Shown piece by piece: positions 48,115-59,868 of a DNA stretch of 64,000 nucleotides. Source of the stretch: Zerene cesonia (lineage: Eukaryota; Arthropoda; Insecta; Lepidoptera; Pieridae); contig NC_052108.1 in assembly GCF_012273895.1 (NCBI RefSeq), positions 310,001 to 374,000 on the forward strand, in the 5' to 3' direction. Position 1 is the first letter of the stretch; the number at the start of each line of letters is the position of its first letter. The translations under genes and the position numbers were made by a program. The notes under the pieces are model-generated. The model made no database searches and was not told the DNA's origin. It saw only the letters and a list, made by a program, of their open reading frames with translations.

Positions 48115-51100
48115 TAGTAGGAAGTAGGATTATACATACAACAGCTTGTATTTGTGTACACTCATACGCGGTTTAAGATGATATCGCTGTTTGCTATATC
48201 GTCAGTTAACTGGTCGTTGTGATATGAAAAAAAAACTGACTATTTTTAAACACACTCATTAAAAATTAACACCGACCGTAACCATACTAGATCTAAATAG
48301 ACTTTAATAATATTAGTATTCTAAACAAAACACTAAATCGTCCTCAAGTTGTCAGACCTAAACAAAATTTAATCGGGATCACATGGAAAGCACCAGCTAG
48401 AATCGAAAAAACCAGTTGATAAATTAAAAATTTAAAAATACATTAAAATTAATAACCTCCCCCTTTTTAAGTCAGTCGAAAATAAATAACAACCACAACT
48501 AAACACCGCTACAACAAAATACGTACAAAAAATACACACACACACACACAAGGAAACATTGTTTACGCGTAACTCCCAAACCTTTGTTCCTTCGAAACGA
48601 TCGTATAAACAGATTCGAGCAGGATCCGTCCCAAAGTTGAATGATTATCCTCGAGCCGACCAAAACAAACGCCTTAATGCATCAAAATGCGAAGCGCGAT
48701 CCGATGGCGACGCGAAATAAATCCAAACTACGAAGCGACACCAGCTATGTGACGCGGCTACTGATTCGTACAACGAAAACTATGCAAATTTCGCGTTTGT
48801 ATGCTAATTTCTGGGGAACCGAGTGATACCGTCATTAACGTGTTATGTTCTTACGTTGAATAAGTCATAACATATATATGGCTTTTGTCTGTAGCAGGGT
48901 ATGATTTAAGTGGTTCATTTTCTAAGTATGGACAACTTAATTGTCGAACTATTCGGAGTAAAACCACTTTCGCACCCCTTTTTTTTCTATGTTACATAAA
49001 AACGATCTTGAATCACTCTATCCATTACAAAAAAACAACAAACAAAAAAATGTTGCGTAATTTTGAAGATCTAAGCATACGTACATATAGATGGCGGAAA
49101 ACTATTTTATACTACATTGTAGTGATGTATTTTTGGGCCCATGTTTTAACACTATCACATATCATTTGCATTAGTTCAATTAACTAGGCAAAAGATCAAA
49201 CCAAAATATGTGAAATATGTGTGTAAAAAAATGCCTCGCATAGTAAAAAACGGATCATAGATACATTTTAAAGTAAATAAAAAATCTCGTAAAGCACATA
49301 GGAACGAAACACATAATACAATAAAGATACTTGAAGAATGTTATATTTATAGCTTCACATCCTGTGCGTAACAACAGTAAAACGAATAATTACCCCCCCG
49401 TGCACAATTGACCCCCGTATCGTAAGGACTAAGGTCGGGCGATACTCCGTTTAGCCAACACACACATAAAATACAGCTTTGCCAGCCGACTGGTTTTTTC
49501 CGCTAACATGACGTTCCGGCAACAATGTTGCAAATTATTGATTCAATTATACATAATTAACGATAATATACCGTTGAACCCGCGTGACACATTTAGCTAT
49601 ATTTATATATATCAATGGCTATATAATAAAGGAAATTCGATACGTCTCTGGAACTACTGGACCGATTACAACAAATATTCTTTAAGCGTTTGATAGGCAC
49701 GTGATGCCTGAGTGCTTACAAAGTCTTCTAGTATGTTATATATTTTGTTCTTACTTAGTATATTATGAATTTAATAGTCCGTCTGTCTGTTATGCTTTCA
49801 ATTCATCATTGATTAGAATGACAATAATCGACGACCTAGGGAGGAACAGGGGCGATTTTTATTTAAATTTAAATTAACCCCTAAATAATTGAAATACATT
49901 ACTAGTGCTTTCATTATATAAATTAGTTTGAAATCCACCTGGCTCTAAGTCAACTGCTTTTTTTTGTATATGGCATTTAGTGTATACATGAGTATAGCTT
50001 GAAAGAAACACGATTTAATGATAGAATCAACAAAAGCTCTCACATGCTCTTATGCTGAGTATACGTACGGAAATTATTTATTCCTAGCGCTGATATAATA
50101 AGGCCAGTCTCATGAAATTATTGCATTGTCTTCGGTGCCTGATAAGTGCACAAAGTTTGAATTAAATCCGTCCGTTACACGTGCGTCAAATTCGGGACTA
50201 ATCGAGTGGGTTACGTACAAACATACAGGCGATGCTAATATAAGAAGGATATAGATATCTATTAAAATAGGAGAGGTAAACGAATCGCCGCGTCACTCGA
50301 TGGTAGGTATACCTACATTTGGTATACATCACACGTTCAATTAGCTCGCATGCTAAATATGTAGTTGCGGACATGTCGTCCAAATGAAATGAAATTGGCT
50401 TTGTTGACTATCAGCAACGATTACAATGTTAAATTGACGGATACAAACTAAACAAATGCTTTATGAAATATGCAAGTAAGACATGATTACAGTATAAGGT
50501 ATATCACAGATTACTAAGCTTTACAAAATGCGGTGGAAACTTAAGATATGTTTAAACCGACTTCAAAAAGCGAGGTGGTTAGCAAATGGACTGTTTTTTT
50601 TTTTTGGCTCTGAACCTTTAACTCAGTGAGAGGATTTTCATTAAAATTTTTGTCTATTTCTAAGAATTACAAGGCGTTTCTGTTTTATCAACCGTAACCA
50701 TTACAATAAATATTTCCGTTCCGTTCAGGAGGAAAAATATCAATATTGCCAGCTATCATCATCAACATTCGCACCAGTCGGTCACGCGGCGTCGGCAGGA
50801 AACTCAATCGAGACCGCACGACCCGCGTGCTCTCGCTTACGTCTTACTGTATATATATTATTATATCTGATACACATAACACGCTATATATACGACGCAA
50901 TAACGCTTAAATGCTCCCGTGTATGCATTTTCCCGTTAGAGAGTATGCGATGTAGCAGACGGGATATTTGAAGTGATCATCGCCACCATCACCATCACCA
51001 CCGCCCGTAAGACAAACACCTAGAGCGTCAACAGCACTGCTGGTGATGCAGGTGCTTTGTCAGCTGTTTATGATATGATGATTCTTGTTCAATCACGTGA

Positions 51101-51349
51101 CATTTAAATGACACGATTAAAGCCATTAAACGATGAACGACTTTAAAAACTTATACTTCTAAGCGCGTAAATAACTTTTACATAGCTTCAATTATTATTA
51201 TCATAACCAATTACCAAAAACCAAGCAATTTTTCTATGTAGTGAAAAGAAATCTTTTCTACAAAAAAGATCAAAGACGTCCCTGGAGGAGAGGTACCACT
51301 CTAGTTTTTAAAACGGGACCAAATGACAACTACTTCCTATCTATTCTTT
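48115..51349. other. No gene seen
   Basis: AT-rich with (AC)n at 48534-48551 and a repeat scrap at 50558-50660. A GC-rich patch at 48600-48830 and another at 50760-51070 (with CACCAT-type triplet repetition) have no supported coding content. Confidence 0.4.
50558..50660 (+). repeat. Partial interspersed repeat (29783 family)
   Basis: ACCGACTTCAAAAAGCGAGG and a following T-run match the start of the repeat type at 29783. The rest is diverged. Confidence 0.4.
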
Positions 51350-51692
51350 ACTGTGGGAGTTAAGCATGCTTCGGCACGAATTGGGCCAGTTTGCACCGGG
51401 GAAGTACCACACCCCCACAGAAAACCAGCGTGAAATAATAGCATGCTATTGTGTTTCGTACGGTGAGTAGGGAAGCCGGAGCCCATATCCTTTTCCTTAC
51501 CCTTCCCAGTCCTTTCCTTTATTCCTCTCATCAATCCTTTCCTAATTCCTTCCCAATTAAAGTAGGCAGTCCATTTGTAGAGGCAATCGTCTGCAATTGA
51601 CCTTACGCCTCCCCAAATGTTCATGGGCGGTAGTAGCGCTTACCATCAGGCGACCCACCAGCTCTATTGCCGAATATGAAATTTAAAAAAAA
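51350..51692 (+). mobile_element. SINE-like A-tailed retroposon
   Basis: Near full-length copy of the family at 28762: GTGGGAGTTAAGCATGCTTC head, TTGCACCGGGGAAGTACC, a pyrimidine-rich TTCCTTACCC block, GTTCATGGGCGG, and a tail TTTAAAAAAAAAA. A 95-codon minus-strand frame inside it is not a gene. Confidence 0.7.
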
Positions 51693-51981
51693 AATCAGAC
51701 ACAAAAAGAATCCCATCAATCGGTTACCACGGAGTCTGCGTGTATCAGGGGCAAACAAAAACATTGTCGAACTGAAAACCTATTTACTACATTACTGGAA
51801 CATCGGATAAAATAGAAAAAGGGAATTAATAGCATTAAATCCTATACATAACGATCGCAATACCGAGTAGGTATGTCACAGTGGCCTACTTTACGAACAG
51901 AGATATGACGAAACTTCAAGCTGTAAACTTGAGGAATTTAAATGGAACTTGACAAATAACTGAAGTCTGATAAGATAATCA

Positions 51982-52095
51982 CTAGCTGTGACCCGCGGTT
52001 GAAACCGCGTAAGTCCGTATCCCGTAAGAATATCGGTATAAAAAGTGCCTATGTGTTATTTCAGTTGTCCAGCTATCTACGAAGCAAAATAGTAT
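51982..52095 (-). mobile_element. Helitron-like 3' part (31908 family)
   Basis: The CTAG end is at 51982-51985 with the usual CGTATCCCGTAAGAATATCG interior. The 5' half is missing. Confidence 0.65.
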
Positions 52096-52170
52096 TATTA
52101 TTCACCAATAGATGTCAGGAAAAAAAAACACGAATAAAACACGAATATGACATTTTCTAAAAAAAAATTC

Positions 52171-52251
52171 CTAGCTAGATCGATTTATCGCCCCCGAAAC
52201 CCCCTATATACTAAATTTCGTGAAAATCGTTGGAGCCGATTCCGAGATCCC

Positions 52252-52324
<73 letters not shown>

Positions 52325-52350
52325 AGAATAGCTCGTTCAAAGGTATAAGA
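52171..52350 (-). mobile_element. Helitron-like element carrying a long TA microsatellite
   Basis: On the minus strand it starts TCTTATACCTTTGAACGAGC after an A and ends CTAGCTAG. It contains GATCTCGGAATCGGCTCC and an uninterrupted (TA)n tract at about 52254-52322. From memory, this repeat with an internal TA tract is widespread in Lepidoptera. Confidence 0.55.
52254..52322. repeat. (TA)n microsatellite, about 34 units
   Basis: Uninterrupted alternating T and A. Open frames of Ile-Tyr repeats across it are artefacts. Confidence 0.95.
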
Positions 52351-52681
52351 TACAGAACATAAAGGACGTATATAGATTTTCCCTTTCACCTATGAAACAG
52401 CAGGAAATCGTATTGTACCTACAAAAATATTTGTGAATGGTAAACTATTTCGCTATATAGGTATTTATTCTTTAGGTATGCAGATACAAAACTTATCTTG
52501 ATGTTAAAATCTAAAAATAGTCGAAAGAATAACGATAAATGATACAACATTTTACAAAACAACGATATTGCGGGTGATAATATTATTTTTATAGTTTTAT
52601 AGCATTCAAAAGTGTATAAATATTTAAAAACAAAAAAAAAACAATTGAAACGATTATGCTGCGAGATTTAATATCTTCAAA

Positions 52682-53834
52682 TTAGTCCAAGAAAATGGGT
52701 AGGGTAAATGCGAATTTGAGATTAAAACTTGAATTTTTGATATAATTTACTTTGAGNNNNNNNNNNNNNNNNNNNNNNNNNNNNNNNNNNNNNNNNNNNN
52801 NNNNNNNNNNNNNNNNNNNNNNNNNNNNNNNNNNNNNNNNNNNNNNNNNNNNNNNNNNNNNNNNNNNNNNNNNNNNNNNNNNNNNNNNNNNNNNNNNNNN
52901 NNNNNNNNNNNNNNNNNNNNNNNNNNNNNNNNNNNNNNNNNNNNNNNNNNNNNNNNNNNNNNNNNNNNNNNNNNNNNNNNNNNNNNNNNNNNNNNNNNNN
53001 NNNNNNNNNNNNNNNNNNNNNNNNNNNNNNNNNNNNNNNNNNNNNNNNNNNNNNNNNNNNNNNNNNNNNNNNNNNNNNNNNNNNNNNNNNNNNNNNNNNN
53101 NNNNNNNNNNNNNNNNNNNNNNNNNNNNNNNNNNNNNNNNNNNNNNNNNNNNNNNNNNNNNNNNNNNNNNNNNNNNNNNNNNNNNNNNNNNNNNNNNNNN
53201 NNNNNNNNNNNNNNNNNNNNNNNNNNNNNNNNNNNNNNNNNNNNNNNNNNNNNNNNNNNNNNNNNNNNNNNNNNNNNNNNNNNNNNNNNNNNNNNNNNNN
53301 NNNNNNNNNNNNNNNNNNNNNNNNNNNNNNNNNNNNNNNNNNNNNNNNNNNNNNNNNNNNNNNNNNNNNNNNNNNNNNNNNNNNNNNNNNNNNNNNNNNN
53401 NNNNNNNNNNNNNNNNNNNNNNNNNNNNNNNNNNNNNNNNNNNNNNNNNNNNNNNNNNNNNNNNNNNNNNNNNNNNNNNNNNNNNNNNNNNNNNNNNNNN
53501 NNNNNNNNNNNNNNNNNNNNNNNNNNNNNNNNNNNNNNNNNNNNNNNNNNNNNNNNNNNNNNNNNNNNNNNNNNNNNNNNNNNNNNNNNNNNNNNNNNNN
53601 NNNNNNNNNNNNNNNNNNNNNNNNNNNNNNNNNNNNNNNNNNNNNNNNNNNNNNNNNNNNNNNNNNNNNNNNNNNNNNNNNNNNNNNNNNNNNNNNNNNN
53701 NNNNNNNNNNNNNNNNNNNNNNNNNNNNNNNNNNNNNNNNNNNNNNNNNNNNNNNNATTAGCACTAAATGAGCACTAAATTTTGAGATATAATTCGAGTG
53801 ATTCTGCCGACTTGACCTTTCTAGCTTTACAGAC
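52682..53834. mobile_element. Repeat family B, interior lost in a 1000-N gap
   Basis: Left end TTAGTCCAAGAAAATGGGTA to GAG at 52756 and right end from 53757 (GCACTAAATGAGCACTAAAT) to TTTACAGAC at 53834 are shared with the copy at 59869. No clear terminal inverted repeat or target duplication. Class unknown. Confidence 0.6.
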
Positions 53835-54104
53835 TTTACAGCTTATATCGCGCAACATGTTAAGGAGTATTTTCTTCGCATTTAAAAGTATAGTTTGTTC
53901 TTTCTCACGTTTAGCTCCATCTTCATACCAAGTTTCATCAAAATCGGTTTGACAATAACGAACTTTCCTATGTCCTTTCCCAAGTTCAGTTCTATCTTCA
54001 TACCAAATTTTATCAAAATCGGTTCAGTGGTTTAGGCGTGAAAGCGTTATAGACAGACAGACATACAGACAGAGTTACTTTCGCATTTATAATATTAGTA
54101 GGGA
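53835..54104 (-). mobile_element. Helitron-like 5' part next to family B
   Basis: At the right, the minus strand begins TCCCTACTAATATTATAAAT and continues with GCGAAAGTAACTCTGTCTGT and GAACCGATTTTGATAAAATT. An internal segment (ATCTTCATACCAA) occurs twice, at about 53928 and 53994. The left boundary is uncertain. Confidence 0.55.
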
Positions 54105-55845
54105 TGCAAATATTTTACACACAGCTCCGCATAGGTTCATACAATAATAGACAATAATGATTATATATTTAAAACATTAATACAATTATGAAATTTTGTT
54201 TAAATACATAAAAAAGCGAGTCAACTTTTATTACTCGTATTATTTTATGTCTAGAGTACTTTTATTATTATACACAGATGTCACAATTAATATTTTTCAT
54301 CTGAAAAGCTGTTGACATTATAAAATTTTTTGTTTATTAGCCACATATAAAGTTTTGCCCTAAATTCATAGTCATTTGATTTTGTTAATGTTTTAAGTTG
54401 TTATACTCTCGAAAAGGCTAGGGCCTGATGTGTTTATTTGTGAGTTAAGTCTATGGGCCGACTTTGGTTAAATATTTGATCTATTCAATAAATGATAATT
54501 TTTGTTTTATGTATAAGTATGGCTCTTATGATAAGTATGTTATTGTTATGTGTATGCGATTTGATTTAATAGTAAACGAGATGGTTATAGACATAATATG
54601 CTCTTAAAGATAAAATCATAAAGCACGTGACCTATTGAGAAGAAAAACAAAAACCAGGAAAAAATTTTTGTTTTTTGCTGACCGTACAATTGAAGGGACG
54701 GTTAGGATCAAAGGTTAAGAATGATGATGTTGACGTTACTTTTCATGTCGAATAAATCAATAGGATCAACAAACATGAAATGTCCTGGATGTAGTTATGT
54801 AACGAAGGCTGTTTTTCGAACGAATAAACTAAATTAATAAAGACAATAACCAGACCATTTCTGTACATTAAATATGTTTAAAAATAGTATTGATATGCTT
54901 TATGATGTGTTTATTAACCCAAAGACAATGATTAGTTTTTTTCTGTTTGTGTGTGCGACGATCACCTAAAAAACCCTGGGCAGATATTGACGAAATTCTG
55001 TATGGTGATGTATGAATATTAGATACAAAGAAATAAATAAATAACTTTTAGAAGTGGCTATCTACATAGGTATTATCCGGAGAATAAATAAATTCTCGAT
55101 TATGTAATAAAATGGATTGATTTAAAAAAAAATAAGTAGAGGTATTTGGCTTAAATTAATACTCGAAGAGATATACGCATATCAATTCTTAAAAAAAGTA
55201 ATAATTCCTCTTCAAAATCTCACAAAGAACAAAGTATTGTTGTGAATGTGAGTAAAGCCGCGGGCGGAAAGCTAGCAGGTACCGAATAAATAAACCAAGT
55301 ATGCAACTGCGTAGTAGGTACTTGAACAAAGAGATTGTATTTTACAAACTCACAGTGCACTGAATCAGCGATATGATAAATGTGTGCAAATAACGTGTAC
55401 CCAGGATTTATGTTAATAAAAATGGATTTGAAATGTGCTGTTAATTTCATTTTGATCAAATCTATTATATAAATTATACATATATCCCTATGTATGCATG
55501 TATTAAGCCCTTAAAACTGCGCAGCCAATTTTTATTTTTTATACACCAGACCTAACAACCTCATTCTTTTAGTAAAGTTGCTTATAACTGTGTTGGGATT
55601 ATATTATGACCAATGCATGAGACAAATAACTTCATTGATGATGGACGACGTATGAATTATTTCGCCCCAGTTGTTATCCGATAGCTCATGCAACTAAAAA
55701 AAAAGATAGTGTGCACTTTGCGAAGGTGTAGATAGGTGTCATTGGCTTGAATACGATTTTTTAATTTCTATATGAAATAATGAAATCAAACTAAAAGTAC
55801 ATTGTATACCGCTTATTCCTTTTACCCTTGAATTTAGGTTATAAT
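54105..55845. other. No gene seen
   Basis: AT-rich with no supported reading frame. Only minor repeat scraps are seen (for example near 55480-55540). Confidence 0.45.
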
Positions 55846-55857
55846 AACATGATTATT

Positions 55858-56049
55858 TAGAAATTAAAGACTTTAAAATGGATTTTGAACGCGATTTATT
55901 CATTATGTTATCAACCCGTCGCTTCGAACACATTACAGCGAGCGTGGTCACGGGGAGACTGAGAGAGAGTCTCCCCGTGAAATCCGTTTAAAAGTCTTTA
56001 ATTTCTTAATGTATAATACTCGCGTAAAATCAAACACAAGAAAATACTA
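55858..56049 (-). mobile_element. Foldback retroposon-like element, partly deleted copy
   Basis: Flanked by a 12-bp duplication with one mismatch, AACATGATTATT (55846-55857) and AACGTGATTATT (56050-56061). On the minus strand the head AGTATTTTCTTGTGTTTG matches 46795. One arm lacks about 55 bases relative to that copy. A 12-bp perfect inner stem (55949-55960 with 55968-55979) surrounds the loop. It has an extra tail (AGTCTTTAATTTCTAA) absent from the first copy. Confidence 0.7.
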
Positions 56050-56061
56050 ACGTGATTATTG

Positions 56062-57235
56062 TTGTAAGATTGGTTTACCGTAATGGTTTTGATTGCAAGG
56101 GTCCTTGTAACAGATAACCGGGCCCTTTGTGTACTGTGTTATGTAAACAATACAGGAAAAATTAAGTTAATTACGCGGATAATAATTAATAGAGTACTGG
56201 AGTCTGACACAATTACGTGTACTTCAATCTTAGGAAGAGTATCTGATCTGATCTTAAGTAAGAAGCAATTATGATTCAATAATCAAATGAATTTACATAA
56301 CTTATATAATTATTATTAATAATTCTATGTTAATAATGAACATAAAGCATACAATAAAAAAGAAATAAAAAACCTCATAGTAAAACCTTGAAAAAGGCTA
56401 TGTAACAAAGATAAATAATAAATTAGATTTCTTTTACCAAAACACAGACAATGTAATGTAATGATTTTTATTATTGTGCATATATGTTTGCTTATAATGA
56501 TTTTTATTATTCGTTTTTGAAACAAACGTTCGCCGGTAACCGTACAGTTAAGATGCGAGTGGGAAAAGTAAAAATACAGAGACTACCGTTTTCCACTCGA
56601 TTGCGTTTGTTGAATACATTCATACGTCGTGTAGCTAAGAGAGATTTGCATCATTTCGTGCTATCTAGTGAAGCGTTTAATATTTTAATGTAGGTATTCG
56701 TTCACAATCTTTTATCCATTTTTTTTCAGTCGATATTCTTGTTATAGACATTATGTAATCAAAAATCAAACATCAAACAAACGTACAGTAGTATTCTTAA
56801 TTTTCCTTCCATATCCAAAATTTCAGAAATTATATAATCCTTTGTATGTATTCTTTTACTCATTAACTTCGATCGATATAACATATTACTACCAGGACCC
56901 AATACGTATGGAGAAAATGAATTTAATTATTATCAGAATTTCGCGTTCAGCCGTATCCTTTGCGTGGACACGTGCATTGATCAATTTCATTTAGCGCAGA
57001 ATCGCTCTAACGAGATAACGTAATCAGTTCTATTTGGGACTATATACTATCAGGACTTTTTAAATTGAATACTCACGTTCTATTCGCTATTGTCACTGGC
57101 CACAATCAAAACGTAACCCACATTTGTACAATGAGGATTATCTCTAAACACCAAATTATCACGACCTAGGTCACAGTGGCTATCTGTATGTAAACATCTG
57201 AAAGATACGGGTCAAAAATTATCGGTCACACTGAC
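56062..57235. other. Probable upstream region of the MGQAFG gene, no gene seen
   Basis: AT-rich. A basic frame at 56551-56693 (MRVGKVKIQRLPFSTRLRL...) has no recognisable domain and is not accepted. Confidence 0.35.
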
Positions 57236-57310
57236 GTATGTGGCGTTCCGGCGGCGGGCGTGGAGCGGCAGTCGCGGGCGGACCGTCGCAGCGGACAGAC
57301 GCGTTATTAT
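57236..57310 (+). promoter_or_regulatory. GC-rich leader or promoter of the MGQAFG gene
   Basis: A CpG-rich block (GGCGGCGGGCG-type text) stands out from AT-rich flanks and directly precedes the ATG at 57376. An ATG at 57238 in frame with that start would add 46 residues, including a run of Phe/Tyr. That looks less natural than starting at 57376. Confidence 0.4.
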
Positions 57311-57375
57311 GTTCAGTGAATTGTGATTTGTTTTTTTTTTATTTACAAATTAAGCATACTGTTGTTGTGTTCACC

Positions 57376-57439
57376 ATGGGACAAGCTTTCGGAACCAATT
57401 CGCACAACGGCGAGAGGCATTACACAAGGAAAGAAATAG
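57376..57439 (+). CDS. Likely first coding exon of an unrecognised gene (MGQAFG...)
   Basis: An ATG in near-perfect context (CACCATGG) opens 21 codons reading MGQAFGTNSHNGERHYTRKE-I, followed by the donor G|GTGTGT at 57440. A GTATGT at 57444 is an equally good alternative donor (exon end 57443, phase 2 instead of 1). Upstream, 57238-57305 is strongly GC- and CpG-rich, as expected for a 5' UTR or promoter, and is followed by an AT-rich leader. Gly2 makes N-myristoylation possible, but the motif is not decisive. Without a splice the frame would stop at 57480. No later exon is recognisable before 64000, so the first intron would be longer than 6.5 kb. I do not recognise the protein. The GC-rich leader could alternatively belong to a non-coding transcript. 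Confidence 0.5.
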
Positions 57440-57443
57440 GTGT

Positions 57444-59868
57444 GTATGTAGATCTTTTGCTAATGATACTGGGAAAGTAAATAAAAACCTAGGTATTCAG
57501 TCTGGAGGCTGTATCGGACCGGCGTGACTTAATTATAAAGTTAATTATTTCCCCGAAGAATAAATTACTATGGCCCTAAGAGATGATTTATCTGTGTTAC
57601 AATGTTGGAACACAGCGAGCGATATTCATATGCAGCATAATTTTTGTTTTTAACGATATTTTAAAATAACTAAAGAAAACATTGAATTGTATTTCGACTT
57701 TTAATTGTGTTCTTATCAAAATCCATAGCCTTGTTACTGTGCCTATACATATTTGTTATACATATGTAGATTTATTAATCGTTTCATTAAATTTATTCGT
57801 TGTTCACTCAAGTAAATACTCCGCCGGGGTCGGATATGACGACCTTTTCGCCTGAACCGAAAGCGCGTTGCATTGAGCTTATTAAAATAAACATAAATAC
57901 AATTAATTTAATCCGATTTCTACACCATTGTGTTGTAATCTAACGTTTGTTGTGTTGTTTGTTTTGCTCGAAGCAACTGTTTATATAACGGTTTTGCGTC
58001 GATTATTATGACTATTCGATATCTATTTTGAGCAATCAAGGCGTCAACTAATAACCTTAATTGCAATATTTGCTTTTATTTTACATTCAGTATGTATACG
58101 TTATATCATCGGCTATCCAGTGAATCATGGGGGAAAATTCATCATATTTTTCATAGGAAATATACCAGCTTCCAAATAACTAACGGTTTTCACACTAACT
58201 ATATGTTTTTCCCGGTTTTGTGAACTATCATCCAATTAAATTTCATCCTATTTAAATCGGTTGGTTTGGCCGTGAAAGCGTAACAGTTTCTTTTGCATTT
58301 ACGATGCAGTTGGGATTATATTTCATAAGTTGATAAGATCAAAGTTATCATCACAAAGGAAAACATTGTTGTAATCGAGTTAATGCTAAAATTGTTGGAT
58401 TTACATTCTTATTACGTTACAAATAAGGATTATGTTTATCTTATGCAAAACATGCACATAACAACAGTAATATTTAAATATATAAGCATAAACACATCGT
58501 ACTATCGGATTCTACAAACATCGGTACCTTTCTATGTCTATATGTATATAGAATAAATTGATTTCTGGATAATCATACTCTGGTAGATAATGCATCGTTA
58601 ATTCATCCCTAAGCGCAGCCAGGGCGAGCGGTTACTATATATTTATCAAATTTAATCAACTTGAGGTATGTTCCGGCAGACACGCTGTGTAAAATGTAAT
58701 ATTTAATATATCTGAGTAATTTATTGCCCCTTCACACAATTTCGACGTTATAATTAGTTCGTAGAGGAATTTGTGACGGATTCTCGAAGAGTCTGAGCTC
58801 AATATTTATCTTAAAACTGATTATCAATTTAAAGGGCAAGAACCTTTCTTTTTTGAAGTCGGAAAAAACGATATTTTCATCTCTATGAATAATATCAACT
58901 TATATCGTAGTCTATTTTCATAGCAGCGTCGGCATGTTGAATTTTTCAAGCAATTCTATGGAAAAATTAAGGAAGTATTACACAGGCACGTTTATTTTTA
59001 CAAGTGTGATGTTTTGCGCGAATGTGTGTGTTAATTCTGTTAAAGGGATTTATTTATAATCCGTACAGTCGTTTTTGCTTGAACTGTACCAAGGCAAAGT
59101 GCCTGTTACTTTCCATTCGTAAATGTATTTTTTTGTTATATTGTTATTTTTTAATTTATAATGTTGGTAATATTAAAAGTTACGTGGTGATAAAGTTGTT
59201 TTTAAAGCAAGAACAGCAAATATTACCATAATTGGCCAGTGCAAATAAACTGACACATTGAACGAAAATAATATCTGTTACATTAGCTCACATTAAAATA
59301 TAAAAAGAAAAAATGAATGAAATTTAAATTTAATTTATTTAAAATCAATAAACACATAAAAATCACAATCGATTGACAATAGCACGAATTAACACAAAAA
59401 AAAAATAATAAAGTAATTGCCAATCCATCAATTTCAATATATATTATTTTCAGTACATGTAATTGTGGACGAACCGGGGGGTTTCAATCAGTTTTATATC
59501 ATGTTTACAGATAACGATACAGACATAACAGAATTGCGTTTTAAAGCCGTCGGTTAGTTTTATTTTAAATACGTTCAAGAAAATATGAGCATAATAATAA
59601 TAGAGATCGCTTATCTGCGAAATTGTTATGCGCATGCGCATTATTATGTCTTATTCATATCTCCTTTGTGTTTTGGTTTGTTTATTCAAAGAGTTTCAAT
59701 ATATTTGTGTTATTGTTTTTTTAAATGTGTTATTTTTAACTATACATCTGATAGGCTATTTAGATGCGTATTTTTTATTTATGTTTTATATTATTAAAGT
59801 AAAATTGTTATGGCGTTTATCAAATCAGAAGAAATTTGTAAAAAATTAGTTACGACAAATGAAAACAT
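57444..59868. other. Likely first intron of the MGQAFG gene
   Basis: AT-rich. Contains a Helitron-like scrap near 58240-58315 and an NRF-1-type palindrome TGCGCATGCGCA at 59629-59640. No exon is recognised. Confidence 0.4.

Noticed and set aside
51337..51624. 95-codon minus-strand frame
   Set aside because: Lies entirely within a SINE-like copy. The same reading recurs in the copy at 28762.
52147..52389. Ile-Tyr repeat frames
   Set aside because: Translation of the (TA)n microsatellite.
56484..56693. Basic 46-69 codon frame with MRVGKVKIQRL
   Set aside because: No domain, weak context and AT-rich ends; chance cannot be excluded.
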